From the NCBI RefSeq assembly GCF_026130175.1, contig NZ_JAIGNI010000062.1, forward strand, positions 1-34,967: 34,967 bases of DNA, given 5' to 3'. Below, one piece after another: positions 24,435 through 32,505 of the stretch. The translations under genes and the position numbers were made by a program. Origin of the DNA: Lyngbya sp. CCAP 1446/10. GTDB taxonomy: Bacteria; Cyanobacteriota; Cyanobacteriia; Cyanobacteriales; Microcoleaceae. The notes under the pieces were generated by a model. It saw only the letters and a list, made by a program, of their open reading frames with translations, did not search any database and was not told the DNA's origin. Within the stretch, counting starts at the first letter, position 1. The number at the start of each line of letters is the position of its first letter.

Positions 24435-25118
24435 TTTCCCCAATCTTTGCCGCAAAATGAATTCAGCGACACTCAAATCAACGGGTGTTGTGACTTTCAA
24501 ATTTGTCTCTTCCCCTTCCACAATTTGCACTGCTAAACCGCATTTTTCAAACAAAGCTGCATCGTCTGTAACTTCCCAACCCTTCTCTCGCCCTTGTTGG
24601 TGACACTGTTTTAACAATTTAACTTCAAATCCTTGGGGAGTCTGGGCCGCCCATAAATTGCGTCTGTCCGGTGTGTCTCGCACGATTCGACGCTCATCTA
24701 CGACCTTAATCGTATCCTTGACCGGGACGGCGACAATCAAGCCGGGACAGCTTAAGAGAGCTGCGGAAGATCGATCGAACAATTCAGGAGTTGCCAAACA
24801 TCTCGCGCCGTCGTGAATCAACACGCGATCGGCATTTGGAGGCAAAGCCTGCAAACCGTTGTAAACTGACTCTTGCCTGGTAGCGCCTCCTTGAATCAGT
24901 TCTACGGGCTTCACCAAAGCTAAATCGCTGATAATTGCCTTAAAATCAGGAAAATCCCCAGGCTGGCCCATGATCCCAATCCAGCTAATCTGCTGCGAAG
25001 CTTCAGCCGCAGCCAAAGTCCAACTCAGCAAAGGTTTAGAGAGCAAAGTCAGCAGCAGTTTGTTCCGCTGACTCCCCATCCGTCGCCCCGAACCCGCCGC
25101 CGCAATTAATAAGTGCAT
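24414..25118 (-). CDS. ispD: 2-C-methyl-D-erythritol 4-phosphate cytidylyltransferase
   Basis: IspD joins CTP and methylerythritol phosphate in the MEP pathway to isoprenoids, carotenoids and the phytol chain of chlorophyll. The 234-residue protein has the N-terminal CTP-binding signature AAAGSGRRMGSQRNK, GATRQESVYNGL, VLIHDGARCL, VPVKDTIK and QTPQGF, and the C-terminal TDDAALFE and EETNLKVTTPVDL. Residue order and length match the family. The last six or so residues are encoded by a heptamer array, suggesting the original stop was replaced. The divergent neighbour is a family 9 glycosyltransferase, 170 bases away. Confidence 0.95.
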   Translation of the reverse strand: MHLLIAAAGSGRRMGSQRNKLLLTLLSKPLLSWTLAAAEASQQISWIGIMGQPGDFPDFKAIISDLALVKPVELIQGGATRQESVYNGLQALPPNADRVLIHDGARCLATPELFDRSSAALLSCPGLIVAVPVKDTIKVVDERRIVRDTPDRRNLWAAQTPQGFEVKLLKQCHQQGREKGWEVTDDAALFEKCGLAVQIVEGEETNLKVTTPVDLSVAEFILRQRLGKQLTVDN

Positions 25119-25288
25119 TAACTAACCCTTCTTCACCCAACTAGGTATATATTAAGAGCGTCCTGTAATTTTCAGTCAGTTGTTTTGCTGTCAGCCAGTA
25201 GCTTTTAAACTCTAAAAATACTATAAGCTGATAGCTGAAAGCCGATCGCTGAGAGCTACCTCGATAGATAATAGCCCGATCGTTTATG

Positions 25289-26251
25289 ATGCGAATACTA
25301 GCACTTGTCCCTGGCGGGATTGGCGACCAAATTTTATTTTTCCCCACCCTCGATGACCTCAAGCAGTCTTATCCAGAGGCTCAGATTGATGTGATCGTGG
25401 AACCGAGGGCGAAGGGCGCTTACCGAGTCTGCAAGTCCGTCAAAGAAGTTTTGACGTACAATTTCAAAGACCGCAACGCGATGGCAGATTGGGGCAATTT
25501 ACTGGGCGTAATTCGCGATCGCGAATACGAAGCAGTTGTTTCCCTCGGCCAGCGGTGGACTGTCGGACTTCTGCTGTGGCTGACCGGCATTCCGCAGAGA
25601 GTTGGCTATTCGGGAACCAACGGCGCTCGATTTCTCACCGATTCGATACCTCTAAAAACTGAACAGTACGCGGCTTCAATGTACCACGATTTGCTGCAAG
25701 GATTCAACATTAACAATCCTTGTCCGGCGATCGCAATTAGTGTACCAAAACAGGACATTCAGTGGGCGGAAGCCGAACAGCAGCGGTTGGGAATCAAAGA
25801 GAGTGGTTACATTCTAATTCACGGTGGTTCGAGTCAGCTAGCTGTCTCTAAAGGTATTGACAAAATTTACCCTATAGACAACTGGAGACAAATCATCGAA
25901 GACTGTCAGCAGCGACAACCGAATTTGCCCGTTGTGGTGGTGAAAGGCCCCGAAGATGAAGCTTTGGTGACAAAGTTAGTTCAGTTATGTCCGAAGGTGA
26001 AAGTTATCTCGCCGGATGATGTCGGCAAGTTGGCGGCCACCATTGCTGCTGCTAATTTGATGATGTGTACTGACAGTGCGCCGATGCACTTAGCTGTGGC
26101 GGTTCAAACTTATACAATAGCTTTGTTCGGCCCGACTGAACCTGCAAAATTGCTGCCCAAGAGCGATCGCTTTTTGGGAATTAAATCTCCTAGTGGCAAA
26201 ATGGCTGACATTTCTCCTCAAGAGGTTTTGAAGAAAGTTTGGGGCGGCTAA
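25289..26251 (+). CDS. Family 9 glycosyltransferase (ADP-heptose LPS heptosyltransferase-like)
   Basis: Family 9 glycosyltransferases add sugars to lipopolysaccharide or related glycans. The 320-residue protein starts MRILALVPGGIGDQILFFPT, the typical N-terminal glycine-rich signature. The nucleotide-sugar domain has LIHGGSS, then MCTDSAPMHLAVA and LFGPTEPAKLLP near the C-terminus. Cyanobacterial lipopolysaccharide usually lacks heptose, so the donor is uncertain. An overlapping ATG three bases upstream (25286) is equally possible; neither has a ribosome-binding site. It lies divergently from ispD. No other glycan gene is in the window. Confidence 0.88.
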   Translation: MRILALVPGGIGDQILFFPTLDDLKQSYPEAQIDVIVEPRAKGAYRVCKSVKEVLTYNFKDRNAMADWGNLLGVIRDREYEAVVSLGQRWTVGLLLWLTGIPQRVGYSGTNGARFLTDSIPLKTEQYAASMYHDLLQGFNINNPCPAIAISVPKQDIQWAEAEQQRLGIKESGYILIHGGSSQLAVSKGIDKIYPIDNWRQIIEDCQQRQPNLPVVVVKGPEDEALVTKLVQLCPKVKVISPDDVGKLAATIAAANLMMCTDSAPMHLAVAVQTYTIALFGPTEPAKLLPKSDRFLGIKSPSGKMADISPQEVLKKVWGG

Positions 26252-26258
26252 TTTAAGA

Positions 26259-26316
26259 GGGCGGGTTTTGTACAGGAATTATCTGTTAAGTGGAAGTTGG
26301 CGTGCTTAACCCGCCC
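26259..26316. repeat. Inverted repeat after the glycosyltransferase gene
   Basis: GGGCGGGTT (26259-26267) pairs exactly with AACCCGCCC (26308-26316), with a 40-base loop. It lies 7 bases after the glycosyltransferase stop. It may be a terminator or a dispersed palindromic repeat. Confidence 0.6.
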
Positions 26317-26409
26317 CCAAAGCAATGATGTTAATTTAACCTATTTCATCCTAATTTCATATTTGCCTGCAAAAGTGATATGTGAGTTCAGATTCGCCCT
26401 TACTCAATC

Positions 26410-28260
26410 ATGTCCCCAATAAAGCTCTACCGCATTTCTGGGTTAATTATCAGCCTTGCATTCTTCACATCTCCCGCAGCCGTTTTCGCCCACGCGGGAC
26501 ACGGAAATGAATTTCACCAAAGCGGCGGCGAAACTACTCAAATTCCTGCTGCTATTTCTGTCGATGCCACCACAGCCAAACGGTTAGGAATTAAAGTATC
26601 TCCTGCCGCGCGCCAGCGACTAGAGATAGGCATCAAAACTACGGGACAAATTGAAACTTTGCCCAACCAAAAGGTAGAAGTGACGGCTCCGGTTGCTGGC
26701 AAAGTGGTAGAGTTGCTAGTTAAGCCTGGGGATAAAGTATCAAAAAATCAACCGGTTGCTGTTTTGTCGAGTTCAGAATTAGGACAGTTGCGCGTTGAAT
26801 CTCTCTCGAAACGAGCGGAAGCTGAGGCCGATTTGCAGCAAGCGCAAGGCGATTTGAAACTAGCCACAGAAAATTACGATCGCCAAATTCAAATCTCTGA
26901 AGCAGAAATAATACAAGCCCAAACTCAATTAGCCGCTACAACTCAACAGTACCAAAGAGAGCAAGAATTAGTCAATAAGCGCTCTGTTGTGAAAGTTGCT
27001 AAGGAAAATTATCAGCGTCAGATTGAAATAGCGCAAGCAGAAATAGCGCGGGCGGACACTGAACTGACGGTGGCAAAAGAACAGTTCGATCGCGATCGAG
27101 AGTTAGTTGCATCAGGTGCGATCGCGCGGCGGACAATGCTGGAATCGCAAGCACACTTCGCCGAAGCAAAAGCCAATGTTGCGAAGGCAAAAAGCCGTCC
27201 CGAAGTTATCAAAGCCGAAACCGAAATTAAACAAGCCGAAGTAGACCTGCCCATGCGGGAATTGCGCGATTCCCAAGGCAGAGTAGCAGAAGCAAAAGCT
27301 CAACTCACCAAGGCTCAGAGCCGCCGGGAAGTGTTGGAAGCCGAGAATCAGGTCAAACGCGGCAAAACTGCGGTCAAAGTCGCGCAATCGCGCATTCGCT
27401 TAGCCGATGCACCCTATCAAGCGCGGCTCCAACAATTAGGAACTATTGCGAATGACAAAGGACTTGTCACCGTAGTTGCTCCGATTTCTGGTACGATTGC
27501 CGATCGCGAAATCACGCCAGGAGAGTCCGTAAACGCTGAAAAACCGCTGATGAGCCTCTTAAATGACAGCCGCGTTTTTGCCACAGCTAACATTTACGAA
27601 AAAGACCTGAATCAGGTCAAACAGGGCCAGGAAGTCAGGGTGAAAGTTGCTAATTTGGGCGATCGGACTTTCACAGGAAAAATCACCATAATTGGCTCAT
27701 TTGTGCAAGGAGAAACGCGGGTTGTACCGGTGAAAGCAGAACTAGATAATAGTCAGGGCGAATTAAAGCCGGGACAGTTTGCGGAATTGGAGATTTTAAC
27801 CGACAAAACCGCCACAAATATTTTAGCAATTCCGACTGCGGCGGTAGTGGATGTTAGCGGTAAAAAAACAGTTTACGTTAAAAATGGCGATGCTTATCAA
27901 GCGGTTGACATTGAAATCGGTCAAACAGCCGGAGATTTAGTGGAAGTTAAAAGCGGTTTATTCGAGGGAGATTTGATTGTTACCCAGCGCGCGCCTCAAC
28001 TTTACGCACAATCGTTGCGGGGCGGTAGCAAGCCGTCAACAACCGAGGAAAAGAAAGAAGCAAGCCCCAAGGTAACAGAGGTTAACTTTAATAATTTACC
28101 CGTGCCTTTGTGGGCGGGAATTGGGGCAGGAATTGCGCTCGCATCCCTAACTTTTGCCACCGGAGTATTCTGGGGAAATCGGCGCAAATTCCCAGATAAG
28201 ACGGCGGTTGAAACCGCGCCTATACAAACGATGTCTGCCTCCGCGGACTCAAGAGAATAA
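26410..28260 (+). CDS. RND efflux periplasmic adaptor (membrane fusion protein)
   Basis: This protein should bridge the inner-membrane pump at 28356 and an outer-membrane channel. The 616 residues begin with a signal peptide, then a mature N-terminus with HAGHGNEFH (H28, H31, H36). The lipoyl-like half motif VEVTAPVAGKVVELLVKPGD is at about 89-108. A long coiled coil (about 125-345) contains an internal duplication (154-188 and 199-233, each ENY-RQI...ELV). The second lipoyl half (VTVVAPISGTIADREITPGE) and the beta-barrel follow. A hydrophobic helix at about 568-589 (LWAGIGAGIALASL) followed by basic residues is unusual for this family. The last 19 residues are translated from a palindromic repeat. 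The length exceeds CusB (about 400). Confidence 0.88.
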   Translation: MSPIKLYRISGLIISLAFFTSPAAVFAHAGHGNEFHQSGGETTQIPAAISVDATTAKRLGIKVSPAARQRLEIGIKTTGQIETLPNQKVEVTAPVAGKVVELLVKPGDKVSKNQPVAVLSSSELGQLRVESLSKRAEAEADLQQAQGDLKLATENYDRQIQISEAEIIQAQTQLAATTQQYQREQELVNKRSVVKVAKENYQRQIEIAQAEIARADTELTVAKEQFDRDRELVASGAIARRTMLESQAHFAEAKANVAKAKSRPEVIKAETEIKQAEVDLPMRELRDSQGRVAEAKAQLTKAQSRREVLEAENQVKRGKTAVKVAQSRIRLADAPYQARLQQLGTIANDKGLVTVVAPISGTIADREITPGESVNAEKPLMSLLNDSRVFATANIYEKDLNQVKQGQEVRVKVANLGDRTFTGKITIIGSFVQGETRVVPVKAELDNSQGELKPGQFAELEILTDKTATNILAIPTAAVVDVSGKKTVYVKNGDAYQAVDIEIGQTAGDLVEVKSGLFEGDLIVTQRAPQLYAQSLRGGSKPSTTEEKKEASPKVTEVNFNNLPVPLWAGIGAGIALASLTFATGVFWGNRRKFPDKTAVETAPIQTMSASADSRE

Positions 28261-28333
28261 CGTAGTTTTAACCGTCTGGTTTTCAACCCCTCTCAGATCG
28301 GGTTTTGCTTCTATAGAAGCGGTTTCAACCGCC
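28203..28333. repeat. Inverted repeat overlapping the adaptor stop codon
   Basis: GGCGGTTGAAACCGC (28203-28217) is the exact reverse complement of GCGGTTTCAACCGCC (28319-28333), and each arm is itself almost palindromic. The element covers the last 19 codons and stop of the adaptor gene and most of the gap to the pump gene. It looks like a dispersed repeat that inserted into the end of the adaptor gene. Confidence 0.8.
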
Positions 28334-28355
28334 CAGTCTTCTCAAAAATATTAAA

Positions 28356-31300
28356 ATGTTCAGCACAATTCTCAGATGGGTAATTAACCGCCGCTGGCTA
28401 GTCGTTCTCGCCACCATTATTATTAGTCTTTGGACATTATATATCGTCCCCAAAATGTCCCTTGATGTCTTCCCGCCTTTCGCACCGCCGCAAGTAGAAA
28501 TTCAGACGGAAGCACCGGGTTTGGCACCCGAAGAAATCGAATCTTTAGTAACACTGCCGATCGAAAGTGCGATTAACGGAACTCCGGGAGTAACAGCAGT
28601 GCGATCGTCTTCTGCCGTGGGCCTTTCTGCCATTAAAGTAATCTTTGATTGGGGAACAGACATCTATCAAGCGCGCCAGTTGATAACAGAACGGTTGCAG
28701 CAAGCTCAAAGCAAACTCCCGGCTGGGGTAGAAACACCGCAAATTTCTCCGACAACTTCTCCTGTAGGTACTGTTATTACCTATGCTTTTACATCAGAAA
28801 CCACTCCGTTGATGGAAGTGCGCCGCCTCGTCGATTGGCAAGTAACAAATCGCCTTTTGGCAGTGACTGGCGTTGCTCAAGTTATCGCTTACGGTGGCAA
28901 ACAACGGCAGTATCAAGTATTAGTTAATCCAGCCAAATTGCAAGCTTTTAATGTGTCGTTGCAGCAAGTTGCAGAAGCGGCAGCCGCTGCGAATGTTAAC
29001 GCGCCTGGGGGGTATTTAATTACGCCCGATCGCGAAACGTTAATTCGAGGCGTGGGGCGGATTGAGTCAGTGGCAGATTTGCAGCAATCTGCGATCGCAT
29101 CTCGCCACGGAACGCCCGTCAGAATTGGTGATGTTGCTGATGTCAAGATTGGTGGTGCGATCGAGCGGGGAAATGGCAGTTTTAACGGCAAAAAAGCTGT
29201 GATTGTGATGGTAAACAGACAGCCAATTGCTGATACTCCGACGGTAACTAAAGCGGTTGAGGCGGCAATGGCTGAGGTACAGCAAGCTCTGCCCAAGGAT
29301 ATTAAGGTAACAGTGACTTTCCGGCAGGAAGAGTATATCAACTCTTCGGTGGAGAATGTGCGATCGGCTTTAGTTGAAGGCAGTATCATTGTCACCGTTA
29401 TTCTGATCCCGTTTTTGATGAATTGGCGCACTCTGACAGTGGTTTTGCTCGATTTCTTCCTAACTTGGCTTTTCGGGCTGCTGGCGATGTATTGGCTGGG
29501 TCTGGGATTGAATACGATGACTTTGGGTGGCTTGTCGGTGGCGATCGGAACTGCGATCGACGATGCGATTGTTTATGCTGAAAATACCTACCGCAATTTG
29601 CGAGAAAATACTGCTTCTGGGCATCCGCGTCCGGTGATGGATGTGATTTTTGATGGCAGTCAGGAGGTGCGCGATTCGTTAATTGGAGCAACTGTTATTG
29701 GCATCGTTGTGTTTTCACCAATTTTTACTTTGCCCGGTGTTGAAGGTCGGATTTTTACGCCGATGGGAATTACTTATTTGGTAGTTGTGGTGATTTCTAG
29801 TCTAGAATCGCTGTTCATTTCTCCTGCTCTTTGTGCTATTTTATTGCCGAGCAAACGCATGAGTGCTGAGGAACCTTGGTTGCCGAGATTTTGCAAGCGC
29901 ATCTATCACTTTTTTATCGAATTATCAATGCGCTATTCGGCGATAATTTTAGTTTTCGCTGCTGCTAGTATGGTAGCTGCATTAGTTATTTTGCCATCTT
30001 TTGGACGGGTGTTTTTGCCGGAGTTTCAGGAGCAAACTTTGGTGAATACTATTCTGCTTTATCCGGGTGTGTCTTTGGAGACGACGGATAGCGCGGCTTT
30101 TGCTATGGAAGATGCACTTAAGGATGATACCAGGTTTGAATACGTGCAAGTGCGATCGGGCAGAGCTCCGGGCGATGCTGATGCTGCGGGAGTCAATTTA
30201 GCTCACATTGATATTGGTTTGAGCGAGGAAGGGATGAAAAACAGGCCCAAAACTTTGGAGTCGCTGCGGCAGGAATTTGGTAAATTGCCGGGAGTTGCAC
30301 CAAATATCGGCGGTTTTATTTCTCATCGGATGGATGAGGTTTTGTCCGGTGTCAGAAGTCAAATTGCTGTGAAAATATTTGGCCCGGATTTGAATCAACT
30401 TCGCAGCCTCGGCGCTCAAGTTGAAGCACAAATGAAAACTGTTAAGGGAATTGTGGATTTGCAACTCGAACCGCAGGTACCTGTGCCACAAATTCAAATT
30501 AAGTTTAACCGCCAAGCTGCGGGTAGATATGGTTTGAAAATCGGAGAACTTTCGGAAATAATTGAGACAGCTTTAAACGGCAAAGTTGTTTCTCAAGTTT
30601 TGGAAGTACAGCAAACTTTTGACTTGGTTGTTTGGTTGCAACCTCAAGCCAGAAACAACCTAGAAACTATTCAGAATTTGTTGGTTGATACTCCCAGCGG
30701 CAATAAAATTCCCCTCGCGCAAGTTGCGACTGTTCAATACGGTACGGGCCCAAATACGATTAACCGCGAGAATGTTTCTCGGTTGATTGTGGTGGCGGCT
30801 AATGCTAAAGGTAGGGATTTGCGATCGGTTGTGAATGAAATTCAAGCTAAAGTCAAACGAGAGGTGCAGTTACCGTTTGGCTATTTTATCCAGTACGGCG
30901 GTCAATTTGAGGCGGAACAAAGGGCTTCGCAGAATATTATGGTGTTTAGTGCGATCGCCTTTTTGGTAATTACCGTACTGATGTACTTGTCCGTCAAGTC
31001 GATCGCTTCAACTGCTATGATTATGATTAATTTGCCTCTGGGCTTAGTTGGAGGAGTAATTGCTGTAGCTTTGACTGGCGGTATAATTTCCGTAGCTTCT
31101 TTAGTTGGCTTTGTCACATTATTCGGCGTAGCTACCCGTAACGGCTTGCTGTTAGTAGACAACTACAACTCTAAATTTGCTGAAGGACTACCTTTTAAAG
31201 AAGCTATTATTAAAGGCTCGATGGAACGGCTCAACGCCATCCTAATGACTGCTTTAACTTCAGCCTTGGGTTTAGCACCTCTAGTCTTAGAAGGCGGCCC

Positions 31301-31475
31301 CGGAAAGGAAATATTGCAACCTTTGTCGATCGTAGTTTTAGGAGGATTGTTTACTTCTACAGCGTTAACTCTGTTAGTTTTGCCAGCTTTGTACGCTCAA
31401 TTTAGGAATTTTTTAGCACCTAAAACGACTCATCTCATATCCAGTAAATCGACGATCATAAAAAACAGTTTGTAG
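28356..31475 (+). CDS. Heavy-metal-efflux-type RND transporter, inner-membrane pump
   Basis: The 1039-residue protein has the RND layout: TM1, a large periplasmic loop, TM2-TM7, a second loop, and TM8-TM12. Early signatures are DVFPPFAPPQVEIQTEAPGL and LPIESAINGTPGV, as in CzcA/CusA. In TM4, AIGTAIDDAIVYAEN supplies the proton-relay acids D402, D403 and E409. By manual alignment, the three CusA methionines that bind copper (573, 623, 672) correspond to Thr, Leu and Glu here, so copper/silver export of the CusA type is unlikely. The adaptor gene is 95 bases upstream and a two-component pair follows, so it is probably a regulated efflux system. No outer-membrane channel gene is present. Confidence 0.92.
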   Translation: MFSTILRWVINRRWLVVLATIIISLWTLYIVPKMSLDVFPPFAPPQVEIQTEAPGLAPEEIESLVTLPIESAINGTPGVTAVRSSSAVGLSAIKVIFDWGTDIYQARQLITERLQQAQSKLPAGVETPQISPTTSPVGTVITYAFTSETTPLMEVRRLVDWQVTNRLLAVTGVAQVIAYGGKQRQYQVLVNPAKLQAFNVSLQQVAEAAAAANVNAPGGYLITPDRETLIRGVGRIESVADLQQSAIASRHGTPVRIGDVADVKIGGAIERGNGSFNGKKAVIVMVNRQPIADTPTVTKAVEAAMAEVQQALPKDIKVTVTFRQEEYINSSVENVRSALVEGSIIVTVILIPFLMNWRTLTVVLLDFFLTWLFGLLAMYWLGLGLNTMTLGGLSVAIGTAIDDAIVYAENTYRNLRENTASGHPRPVMDVIFDGSQEVRDSLIGATVIGIVVFSPIFTLPGVEGRIFTPMGITYLVVVVISSLESLFISPALCAILLPSKRMSAEEPWLPRFCKRIYHFFIELSMRYSAIILVFAAASMVAALVILPSFGRVFLPEFQEQTLVNTILLYPGVSLETTDSAAFAMEDALKDDTRFEYVQVRSGRAPGDADAAGVNLAHIDIGLSEEGMKNRPKTLESLRQEFGKLPGVAPNIGGFISHRMDEVLSGVRSQIAVKIFGPDLNQLRSLGAQVEAQMKTVKGIVDLQLEPQVPVPQIQIKFNRQAAGRYGLKIGELSEIIETALNGKVVSQVLEVQQTFDLVVWLQPQARNNLETIQNLLVDTPSGNKIPLAQVATVQYGTGPNTINRENVSRLIVVAANAKGRDLRSVVNEIQAKVKREVQLPFGYFIQYGGQFEAEQRASQNIMVFSAIAFLVITVLMYLSVKSIASTAMIMINLPLGLVGGVIAVALTGGIISVASLVGFVTLFGVATRNGLLLVDNYNSKFAEGLPFKEAIIKGSMERLNAILMTALTSALGLAPLVLEGGPGKEILQPLSIVVLGGLFTSTALTLLVLPALYAQFRNFLAPKTTHLISSKSTIIKNSL

Positions 31476-31595
31476 TTCCCTCTTTGAATCCGCAGCAGCA
31501 TCGGAATTAAGTCCTATGCTGCGAACTAATCTTATTGCGGTCAATCGACCGGACGCGATATCATACTGTTGAGAAAGATATCTCGATATAAAAAA

Positions 31596-32273
31596 ATGAG
31601 AATTTTGTTAGTTGAAGACGATATTCGCATTGCCAAACCCCTTGCAGAGGACTTAAGGCATCAAAATCACGTCGTAGATATAGCGACTGATGGCCTGGAG
31701 GGGTGGGAATATGCGCGATCGGCTAATTACGACCTAATTTTGTTAGATTTAATGCTGCCCAAATTAGATGGTATATCACTGTGCAAGCGTCTGCGTGCCG
31801 ATCGCTCTCACGTCCTCATCTTGATGCTGACAGCACGCGATACCACCTCAGATAGAGTCATTGGACTAGATGCAGGAGCTGACGATTACTTGGTTAAGCC
31901 CTTTGAATTAGAAGAATTAGCCGCCCGAATTAGAGCTTTATCTCGGAGAATTCCAGAAACCAAGGCCCTGATTCTAACCCACGGTAATTTGCAACTCAAT
32001 CCCAGTAGCTGCACCGTTACTTATGCAGGAAACGCTTTATCTTTAACTCCAAAAGAGTATATGATATTAGAATGTTTCTTAAAAAGTCCCACTCAAGTTT
32101 TAACACGCTCTGCAATTTTAGATAAATTGTGGGATTTTGATAAAGCTTCAGGAGAAGGAACAGTCAAAACTCACATCACAAATTTGCGTAGCAAGCTCAA
32201 AGCAGCCGGAAGTTCCGCAAATTTTATCGAAACAGTTTACGGCATTGGTTATCGACTCAGCAGCCATCACTAA
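31596..32273 (+). CDS. OmpR-family response regulator
   Basis: The 225-residue protein starts MRILLVEDD; a TTG at 31569 would add nine odd residues. The receiver has the acidic pocket D8, D9, the phospho-acceptor D51 (LLDLMLP), T79 (MLTARD) and K101 (VKPF). The C-terminal winged-helix DNA-binding domain contains LSLTPKEYMILECFL and a GTVKTHITNLRSKL recognition helix, ending VYGIGYRL. It probably controls nearby genes, plausibly the RND pump, when phosphorylated by the kinase at 32506. Cyanobacterial relatives include metal-responsive regulators, but the signal cannot be read from this sequence. It follows the pump by about 120 bases, and a 149-bp mobile element separates it from the kinase. 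Confidence 0.92.
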   Translation: MRILLVEDDIRIAKPLAEDLRHQNHVVDIATDGLEGWEYARSANYDLILLDLMLPKLDGISLCKRLRADRSHVLILMLTARDTTSDRVIGLDAGADDYLVKPFELEELAARIRALSRRIPETKALILTHGNLQLNPSSCTVTYAGNALSLTPKEYMILECFLKSPTQVLTRSAILDKLWDFDKASGEGTVKTHITNLRSKLKAAGSSANFIETVYGIGYRLSSHH

Positions 32274-32279
32274 TAACTC

Positions 32280-32428
32280 AATACGGTTCATATAAAGCCG
32301 ATACCTCTCTAGCTTGCCCCTACTCCCCCTTAAAAAAAGGGAGGGACAAAAAGTTACTCAAAGTCCCCCTTCTTAAGGGGAATTTAGGGGGATCTCCGGG
32401 GAATAAATAGTATTAACCCAAGCGTATT
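32280..32428. mobile_element. 149-bp MITE-like element, diverged copy
   Basis: The ends AATACGGTTCATATAA and (reversed) AATACGCTTGGGTTAA match the element at 20237-20372 in 14 and 12 of 16 positions. The interior shares AAGTCCCCCTT, TTTAGGGG(G)GATCT and GGGGAATAAATAGT-like sequence (GGGGCATAAATAGT there). It begins 6 bases after the response-regulator stop codon and separates that gene from its kinase. It has no coding capacity. Confidence 0.8.
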
Positions 32429-32505
32429 GACTAATGATTATATCAAAGTTTTTGAGACTTTGCACGTATATCTACAACTTTTATAGCTGATTATTTCTCC
32501 TAATT

